Shown here: positions 1-4,703 of the stretch, piece by piece
Numbering within the stretch: the stretch's first letter is position 1
Layout: each line of letters opens with the position of its first letter
Position numbers and translations under genes: made by a program
Origin: an uncultured bacterium
GTDB taxonomy: Bacteria; Bacillota_I; Bacilli_A; RF39; UBA660
Assembly: GCA_949286645.1 (NCBI GenBank)
Contig: CASEDN010000030.1
Coordinates: 1-5,887 of the forward strand
Direction: 5' to 3'
Length of the DNA: 5,887 bases
The notes under the pieces: generated by a model
The model's database searches: none
Told to the model about the DNA's origin: nothing
Seen by the model: only the letters and a program-made list of their open reading frames with translations

Positions 1-41
1 AATAGGTGGCATGCAACCAAGTTTTTTGGTAAATTTTAAAC

Positions 42-50
42 AGAGGTGAG
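42..50 (+). promoter_or_regulatory. Ribosome-binding site that fixes the start of the HTH membrane protein
   Basis: The stretch AGAGGTGAG resembles the GGAGGTGA anti-16S consensus and ends a few bases before the ATG at 55. A GTG at 46-48 is in frame with the gene but lies inside this site, so it cannot be the real start. This moves the start to the ATG at 55. No convincing promoter is visible in the 41 bases before it; the promoter is probably left of the window. Confidence 0.75.
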
Positions 51-54
51 AAAA

Positions 55-1425
55 ATGAATTTTGCTAGTAATTTGCAAAAGTTAAGAAAAAGAGAAAATA
101 TGAGTCAAGAAGCTCTTGCAGAAAAATTAGATGTTACAAGACAATCTGTATCTAAATGGGAAAGTAGTGCAACATATCCAGAGATGGATAAATTAATTTC
201 TATTTGTAAGATATTTAATGTAGATATGGATACCTTAGTAAATGGGAATGTTGATGATGAGAAAAAACAAGATAAAGAGACTGCTATTAATACTAAAGAT
301 TTATTAGATAAGTTTAATACTTTAATGAAAAAGATAGTGTGTCTCTTTGAAAGTATGAGTTTTAAAGAAATAATAGAGTTTTTAGTAACGGTATTTCTTT
401 TAATAATTATTATTTTAATAGGTACAATTCCTAAAGACATTATAGAAAATTTAATAGGTTCTAATCTTTTATATAGTATTACTTATGTTGGTCCTACATT
501 AAATACTATATTTCGATTAATAGTAGATATCTTATATAGTGTATTTTCTATAGTAATATTTATCTATGTATTAAAAGTTAAATATTTAGATAGAATTAAA
601 ATAAAAGATGATGTAGATAAAGAAATAGTAGTAAAAGAGAAAAGAGTAGAAGAAGTGGAGAAAGTGATTATTAAAGACAATAAGAATAATTCGTTATCAA
701 GAACACTTGCTAAGATAATTATCTATATAATTAAATTCTTTGTAGTATGCTTTTTAGTTGCTCCTCTTATATGTATTGTAGTACTTGCAGTTATGTTAGG
801 TTTTGAAGTGTTATTTGTCTTTAAAGGACTTCCTTTAATAGGAATACTTCTTTGGACAGGCGCAGCTCTTATAATAAGTGCATTATGCTTTGAAGTACCA
901 CTTAACTTTGTTATTAATCATAAGAATAATTATAAAAGGGTAATGATAAGTTTATTAGTTTCACTTATTATAATTATTATAGGTTCTATTATTTTTGCTT
1001 TTGAATTTTTCTCTTTAACTTATGTAAATAGTCTACCTAAAGATGCTAAAAGTAAAGAGATAACAGAGACTCTTCCTATGTCAAATGATTTAAATACAGT
1101 AGGATATTATCATAATGATATAGAATATGTTGTAGATGATAATCTAACAGATAAAATAGAGGTAACGGTTACTTATTATGATTACTTAATTAATAATAAT
1201 ATAGAAATAGATGTACATGATAGTAATTTATTAGTCTATATGAGTAGTCCTAAAGAATTTAGTTTTAAAGATGCATTAGATAGAATAAGTGATGATATTA
1301 AAGCTGGTAAGATTTATAATTATGATAAATTGTATGAATATAAAGTTACTATAAAAACTAGTAGTGATAATATTAATATGATAAAAAATAACAATAAAGA
1401 ATTCTTTAATGAAAATAATTCCTAG
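55..1425 (+). CDS. XRE-family HTH protein with ~5 membrane segments and an extracytoplasmic C-terminal domain
   Basis: This encodes a 456-residue protein. Residues 1-64 form a typical XRE/Cro DNA-binding domain: SQEALAEKL (17-25), a turn DVT, the recognition helix RQSVSKWE (29-36), then YPEMDKLISICKIFNV and the usual end DMDTLVNG. About five hydrophobic segments follow, near 106-123, 151-174, 221-250, 258-282 and 297-317. Between the second and third is a highly charged, Lys/Glu-rich loop (175-218). With the HTH inside the cell, five crossings place the last ~139 residues (318-456) outside. That tail is rich in Asp, Asn, Tyr and Ser with beta-strand-like stretches such as KIEVTVTYYDYL, faintly like DUF4097-type adhesin domains, but I cannot assign a family. 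The architecture suggests a membrane-tethered one-component regulator sensing an envelope or outside signal; target and ligand are unknown. The start is chosen from the ribosome-binding site at 42-50. The stop lies within a terminator hairpin shared with the convergent yigZ. The HTH is certain, topology likely, function inferred. Confidence 0.9.
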   Translation: MNFASNLQKLRKRENMSQEALAEKLDVTRQSVSKWESSATYPEMDKLISICKIFNVDMDTLVNGNVDDEKKQDKETAINTKDLLDKFNTLMKKIVCLFESMSFKEIIEFLVTVFLLIIIILIGTIPKDIIENLIGSNLLYSITYVGPTLNTIFRLIVDILYSVFSIVIFIYVLKVKYLDRIKIKDDVDKEIVVKEKRVEEVEKVIIKDNKNNSLSRTLAKIIIYIIKFFVVCFLVAPLICIVVLAVMLGFEVLFVFKGLPLIGILLWTGAALIISALCFEVPLNFVINHKNNYKRVMISLLVSLIIIIIGSIIFAFEFFSLTYVNSLPKDAKSKEITETLPMSNDLNTVGYYHNDIEYVVDDNLTDKIEVTVTYYDYLINNNIEIDVHDSNLLVYMSSPKEFSFKDALDRISDDIKAGKIYNYDKLYEYKVTIKTSSDNINMIKNNNKEFFNENNS

Positions 1426-1447
1426 TTAAGTTTAGGAATTATTTTTT
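1411..1447. terminator. Bidirectional intrinsic terminator between convergent genes
   Basis: The arms AATAATTCCTA (1414-1424) and TAGGAATTATT (1433-1443) are perfectly complementary over 11 bp around an 8-base loop. Two further A-T pairs and a G-T wobble extend the base. On the plus strand the stem runs into a T tract (1442-1447, partly within the stem); on the minus strand the mirror side gives TTTTC. It can therefore terminate both the HTH gene and yigZ. The CTAG at 1422-1425, at the top of the left arm, provides the TAG stop of both genes. Most pairs are A-T, so strength is uncertain, but position and symmetry are right. Confidence 0.8.
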
Positions 1448-2003
1448 CATTTACATAGTTTATAGTTACTAAATTAGATATACTATCTAATATGTCTTTA
1501 GTAGTTTCTATTATATAAGTACAGTTTTGTTCGTAGTCTTTATTTTTAATAATACTATTTTTAAGTAGATAATTAACTTCTTTTTCATTGGAATAAGTAA
1601 AAGTAATAGAAGCAACTAAACCGTTAATTAAGTCTACTAAAGTAGATTTATTAATAACTTCTTTAGTAGTATTAGAATAGGCTCTAATTAGACCACCTGG
1701 ACCTAATTTAATGCCTCCAAAGTATCTTATTATTACTACTAGAATATTTATTAAGTTTTCTCCTTCAATAACATTTAATATAGGTATACCTGCTGTTTTA
1801 TTAGGTTCTCCATCATCACTAAATCCTTTATCATTAATTAAAGTAAAGGCATAACAGTAGTGAGTAGCATTTTTATATTCTTCTTTTAACTTGGTTAAAT
1901 TATCTTTAACTTCATCTTTAGACTCTATAGGCATAATAACTCCTATGAATTTAGAATTTTTTATAGTTACTTCACATATTTCTTTTTTTAAAATACTTTT
2001 CAT
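1422..2003 (-). CDS. yigZ: YigZ/IMPACT family protein (UPF0029 + DUF1949)
   Basis: This encodes a 193-residue protein, close to the usual ~200-residue length of the bacterial YigZ/YvyE family. The N-terminal UPF0029 (IMPACT) domain shows its hallmarks: an early KNSKFIG stretch, ATHYCYAF, FSDDGEPNKTAGIPIL (SDDGEP at residues 62-67) and the signature VVIIRYFGGIKLGPGGLIRAY (RYFGG at 93-97). Residues from about 125 to the end match the position of the DUF1949 ferredoxin-like domain proposed to bind nucleic acid. The molecular role of bacterial YigZ is not established; eukaryotic IMPACT binds Gcn1 and affects the Gcn2 stress kinase. An in-frame GTG at 2015 would add four residues, but the putative start of transcription near 2024 leaves it almost no leader. 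The ATG at 2003 is preferred, although its ribosome-binding site is weak. The gene is monocistronic within the window, diverges from comN, and converges with the HTH gene with a 4-base overlap. Confidence 0.93.
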   Translation of the reverse strand: MKSILKKEICEVTIKNSKFIGVIMPIESKDEVKDNLTKLKEEYKNATHYCYAFTLINDKGFSDDGEPNKTAGIPILNVIEGENLINILVVIIRYFGGIKLGPGGLIRAYSNTTKEVINKSTLVDLINGLVASITFTYSNEKEVNYLLKNSIIKNKDYEQNCTYIIETTKDILDSISNLVTINYVNEKIIPKLN

Positions 2004-2023
2004 AATTAAACACACATCTTTCT

Positions 2024-2054
2024 AAAACTTATTATACAATAATTTATAAGTTTT
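2024..2054. repeat. 9-bp perfect inverted repeat over the yigZ core promoter
   Basis: AAAACTTAT (2024-2032) and ATAAGTTTT (2046-2054) are exact reverse complements separated by 13 bases. The left arm overlaps the minus-strand -10 box (2031-2036) and the expected start of transcription of yigZ; the right arm lies in its spacer. This is the geometry of a dimeric repressor operator. On the plus strand the right arm runs into TTTTTTCTTT, so a terminator-like fold is also possible, but no plus-strand transcript is expected to arrive from the left. At this AT content such a repeat can arise by chance, so function is unproven. Confidence 0.4.
2031..2036 (-). promoter_or_regulatory. Putative -10 box of the yigZ promoter
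   Basis: A perfect TATAAT is read on the minus strand and should start transcription near 2024, about 20 bases before the preferred ATG at 2003. No good TTGACA-like -35 box is found at the normal distance; the A-rich tract of the minus strand at 2051-2071 may help polymerase binding. The location is plausible but the missing -35 lowers confidence. Confidence 0.5.
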
Positions 2055-2071
2055 TTCTTTAATTTTTTCTT
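2051..2071. repeat. Tandem pyrimidine repeat in the divergent promoter region
   Basis: TTTTTTCTT occurs twice, at 2051-2059 and 2063-2071, with a 12-base period (separated by TAA). It lies just upstream of the extended -10 box of comN, in the -35 region, and in the upstream part of the yigZ promoter. Such A/T tracts can bend DNA or contact the RNA polymerase alpha subunit. It could equally be simple compositional drift. Confidence 0.35.
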
Positions 2072-2076
2072 ATCCA

Positions 2077-2085
2077 TGCTATAAT
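2077..2085 (+). promoter_or_regulatory. Extended -10 promoter of the comN-secDF-rel genes
   Basis: TGCTATAAT is a perfect extended -10 element (TG-N-TATAAT) for the housekeeping sigma factor. There is no recognisable TTGACA at the -35 position, which the TG extension commonly compensates for. Transcription should start near 2092, leaving a ~25-base leader before the comN ATG with the ribosome-binding site inside it. It is the only good plus-strand promoter between the yigZ and rel starts, so it probably drives all three rightward genes. Confidence 0.7.
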
Positions 2086-2116
2086 ATTATTAGTTTGGTA
2101 GTAAGGAGATGTCTTT

Positions 2117-2383
2117 ATGGATTTTACCTTTAATAGTAAAGAAGAGCTGTATCAAATGATTGAACCTGCTTTAGATGCTAAAAAAAGTGAACTTGATAGA
2201 CTAGGCTATCGTTATATACATAAAAATGATGTTTGGAATTATTTAATTCTTACTAAGTGGACTAAAGCTCATAATTTGGAATTAAGTGATGTAGTTAGTG
2301 ATATTTTAAATTGTGATAATAAACTATTAGATAAGTATCTTAAAGATAATCTTACCAAGAGAGAAAATATAGAAATGATATAA
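2117..2383 (+). CDS. comN: ComN-like post-transcriptional regulator
   Basis: This is a small, 88-residue soluble protein. It matches the Bacillus ComN (YrzD) family in size, in its central pattern (GYRYIHKNDVWNYLILTKW, residues 30-48, then LSDVVSDIL at 56-64) and in lying directly before secDF. In Bacillus subtilis ComN affects the comE competence operon after transcription and associates with DivIVA; whether that holds here is unknown. The start is fixed by AAGGAG at 2103-2108, eight bases before the ATG. It follows the extended -10 promoter at 2077 and ends 23 bases before secDF, so it is the first gene of the apparent operon. The family call rests on remembered similarity plus synteny; the in-cell target is not inferable. 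Confidence 0.75.
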   Translation: MDFTFNSKEELYQMIEPALDAKKSELDRLGYRYIHKNDVWNYLILTKWTKAHNLELSDVVSDILNCDNKLLDKYLKDNLTKRENIEMI

Positions 2384-2395
2384 AGAAGTATAATC

Positions 2396-2402
2396 GGAGG
2401 TG
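2396..2402 (+). promoter_or_regulatory. Ribosome-binding site of secDF
   Basis: GGAGGTG is a near-perfect match to the anti-16S sequence, ending four bases before the ATG at 2407. It supports that start over the internal ATG at codon 14 and suggests strong translation within the operon. Confidence 0.8.
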
Positions 2403-2406
2403 TGTC

Positions 2407-4680
2407 ATGAAGAAGAAAGAAAATAAAATTAAAGAAAAAAAACAAATGGTTAAAGAGAAGAAAAGTGTGTTATTAAAAACAGGATTACTTGTTATAATTG
2501 CTGCTATCGTGTGCTTTTTGATAGTACCATTATTTAAGTCATTAAACTTTGGACTTGATTTACAAGGTGGATTTGAAATACTTTATGAAGTTAGTCCTAT
2601 TGACGGAAGTAAAATGACTAAAGATAAGTTAAATGCAACTTATAAAAGTATGCTTAAACGTATTGATACTTTAGGTGTTAGTGAACCTGAAATTACCTTA
2701 GAAGGTAATGATAAGATTCGTGTTAAGCTTGCTGGTGTTACTAATAAAGAAGAAGCTAGAGAGACTTTGTCTACTGTTGCAACCCTAACTTTTAGAGATA
2801 GTGAAGATAATTTATTAATGTCTAGTGATGTTTTAGATGCAGGAGGTGCTAGACTTACTACAGATCAAAATGGTAGACCTGCTGTTAGTTTAGCAGTTAA
2901 AGATAAAGATACTTTCTATAAAGTAACTAATGCTGTTAAAGATTATGAAAACAATATTATAGCTATTTGGTTAGATTATAATGAAATGACTGATTCTTAT
3001 GCTAATGAAGGAAGTATGTGTGGAACTAGTGAAAGTAATTGTATATCCTCAGCTACTGTTAGTGAAGGCTTTGCTAGTGATGTTATAATTCAAGGTAACT
3101 TTACAGAAGAAGAAGCTAGTAATTTAGTTGACTTAATTAATTCAGGTAGTCTTCCTGCTAAGTTAACTGAAATATCTAGTAAAACGGTAGGAGCTAGTTT
3201 TGGAGATGCTACTCTTACTATGACTATGTATGCTGGTATTGCTGGTATACTTGCAATTATCATTTTATTAATTGGTATTTATAACTTTGCAGGTATTATA
3301 TCTGCTGTTTCAATACTTTTATATACATTATTTGTATTTGCAGCTTTCTGGCTAATAGGAGGTGTATTAACTCTTCCTGGTATTGCCGCCTTAATCCTTG
3401 GTATAGGTATGGCAGTTGATGCTAATGTCTTAACTTATTCTCGTATTAAAGAAGAACTACTTAAAGGAAGAAGTTTAGAGACAGCCTTTAAAAATGGTAG
3501 TAAAGCAAGTTTTGGAACAATCCTTGATGCTAACCTTACAACTCTATTAGTTGCTATTATTATGTTTTATTTAGGAGAATCTAGTGTTAAAGGTTTTGCA
3601 ACAATGTTAATCATCAATATCATTGTAACGATGGTTACTATGGTTGGTATTACAAGAATCTTAATGAAGATTTTTGTTAAAACTAAATACTTTGATAATA
3701 AATTAAATTTCTTTATTGGAGTTCATGAAGAAAATATAAAAGAAGAAAAGAAGAAACCTACATATAATTATTTAGGTCTTAGTAAATTCTTCGCTGCCTT
3801 TAGTTTGGTAGTAATACTTGCATCAATCGTTATGTTTGCTTTTAAAGGAATGAATCTAGGTATTGACTTCCAAGCAGGTAGTGATATAACTTTAGCAACT
3901 ACTGAAGTTAGTGAAAAAGATTTAAGAAGTGATTTAAAAGAATTGAAACTTGATGAAGTAAGTATTGATGTTACTAGTAGTGAAACTGATATTAGAGTAA
4001 GTGATGAGTTAAAAGAAGATGAAATAGCAGAAGTAGAGAGTTATTTCCTTGATAAATATAATGCTAGTGTAGATATTGGTGTTGTATCTAATGTTGTTAA
4101 ACAAGATTTAATTAAGAATGCTATCTTCTCAATAGTTATCTCTTTAATTGGAATAATTCTATATATTACCTTTAGATTTAAATTTAGTTATGGTATCTCA
4201 TCAGTTATTTGTCTAGTACATGATGCCTTAATGATGGTAGCCACTATTATTCTTTTAAGAGTAGAAGTAAATTCTATGTTTATTGCAGCAGTACTTGCAA
4301 TTATTGGATATTCAATTAATAATACAATTGTTGTCTTTGATAGAGTAAGAGAAAATCTAAAGAAAAAAGATAAAGATAATCTAAGCAAAGATGAACTTAA
4401 AGAAGTTGTTAATATAAGTATTAAAGATACAATGTCTAGAAGTATTTATACATCATTAACAACATTACTTCCAGTAATTGCCTTACTTATTATGGGAAGT
4501 AGAGAAATATTAACCTTTAATGTTGCCATGATAGTTGGATTAATCGCTGGTACTTATTCATCATTATTACTTGCAGGATGGCTTTATGTATTCTTTGCAA
4601 GTAAAAAGAAAAACAATAATAAAAAGAGAAAAGTAGTTAAAGAAGTGAGTGAGAAAACTATTAAAGGTATAAATGATTAA
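2407..4680 (+). CDS. secDF: Fused SecDF protein translocase accessory subunit
   Basis: This encodes a 757-residue membrane protein that uses the ion gradient to help the Sec translocon complete export. It is the fused SecD-SecF form typical of Bacilli. After a Lys-rich N-terminus, TM1 (22-42) leads to the SecD motif LNFGLDLQGGFEI (46-58) and the large external P1 domain (to ~268). TM2-TM6 follow with the signature GIGMAVDANVLTYSRIKEEL (332-351), whose D338 matches E. coli SecD D519. The SecF half starts with TM7 (~459-479), GMNLGIDFQAG (481-491), a short external domain, then TM8-TM12 with LVHDAL (603-608), GYSINNTIVVFDRVREN (634-650) and SRSIYTSLTTLLPV (677-690). R678 matches E. coli SecF R247. 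Unusually, residue 639 is Asn where E. coli SecF has D213, a residue important for proton-driven function. P1 also holds two cysteines, C205 and C212, which could form an external disulfide. The C-terminal tail is basic and cytoplasmic. It sits between comN and rel, 23 bases from each. Confidence 0.97.
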   Translation: MKKKENKIKEKKQMVKEKKSVLLKTGLLVIIAAIVCFLIVPLFKSLNFGLDLQGGFEILYEVSPIDGSKMTKDKLNATYKSMLKRIDTLGVSEPEITLEGNDKIRVKLAGVTNKEEARETLSTVATLTFRDSEDNLLMSSDVLDAGGARLTTDQNGRPAVSLAVKDKDTFYKVTNAVKDYENNIIAIWLDYNEMTDSYANEGSMCGTSESNCISSATVSEGFASDVIIQGNFTEEEASNLVDLINSGSLPAKLTEISSKTVGASFGDATLTMTMYAGIAGILAIIILLIGIYNFAGIISAVSILLYTLFVFAAFWLIGGVLTLPGIAALILGIGMAVDANVLTYSRIKEELLKGRSLETAFKNGSKASFGTILDANLTTLLVAIIMFYLGESSVKGFATMLIINIIVTMVTMVGITRILMKIFVKTKYFDNKLNFFIGVHEENIKEEKKKPTYNYLGLSKFFAAFSLVVILASIVMFAFKGMNLGIDFQAGSDITLATTEVSEKDLRSDLKELKLDEVSIDVTSSETDIRVSDELKEDEIAEVESYFLDKYNASVDIGVVSNVVKQDLIKNAIFSIVISLIGIILYITFRFKFSYGISSVICLVHDALMMVATIILLRVEVNSMFIAAVLAIIGYSINNTIVVFDRVRENLKKKDKDNLSKDELKEVVNISIKDTMSRSIYTSLTTLLPVIALLIMGSREILTFNVAMIVGLIAGTYSSLLLAGWLYVFFASKKKNNNKKRKVVKEVSEKTIKGIND

Positions 4681-4688
4681 AGTTAAGT

Positions 4689-4697
4689 AAAGGGGTG
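4689..4697 (+). promoter_or_regulatory. Ribosome-binding site that sets the GTG start of rel
   Basis: AAAGGGGTG ends six bases before the GTG at 4704. An in-frame TAA at 4698-4700 excludes any earlier start, and the next ATG is codon 12. No terminator or promoter is visible in the 23-base gap after secDF, so rel is likely co-transcribed with it. Confidence 0.75.
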
Positions 4698-4703
4698 TAA
4701 GAC

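Noticed and set aside
5..30. AGGTGGCA followed by a small ACCAA/TTGGT hairpin, suggesting the tail of a T-box or other riboswitch
   Set aside because: Only a few bases agree with the T-box consensus, the hairpin is 5 bp with no T tract after it, the upstream leader is outside the window, and an HTH gene is not a usual T-box target.
46..48. GTG as the start of the HTH gene
   Set aside because: The codon is part of the ribosome-binding site AGAGGTGAG; the ATG at 55 is correctly spaced from it.
105..440. Minus-strand open frame of about 111 codons inside the HTH gene
   Set aside because: It lies wholly opposite a well-supported coding region with a clear HTH domain, its product has no recognisable motif, and it has no credible ribosome-binding site or promoter.
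2013..2015. GTG at 2015 (minus strand) as the start of yigZ
   Set aside because: It would sit about nine bases from the predicted transcription start with no properly spaced ribosome-binding site; the ATG four codons on fits better. The choice changes only four residues.
2389..2394. TATAAT just upstream of secDF as an internal promoter
   Set aside because: Transcription from it would begin around 2401, inside the ribosome-binding site, leaving no usable leader; no -35 box is present. Chance match in AT-rich DNA.
4188..4388. Minus-strand open frame of about 66 codons inside secDF
   Set aside because: It is the mirror of the SecF transmembrane region, where the plus-strand motifs are unmistakable; the product is low-complexity.
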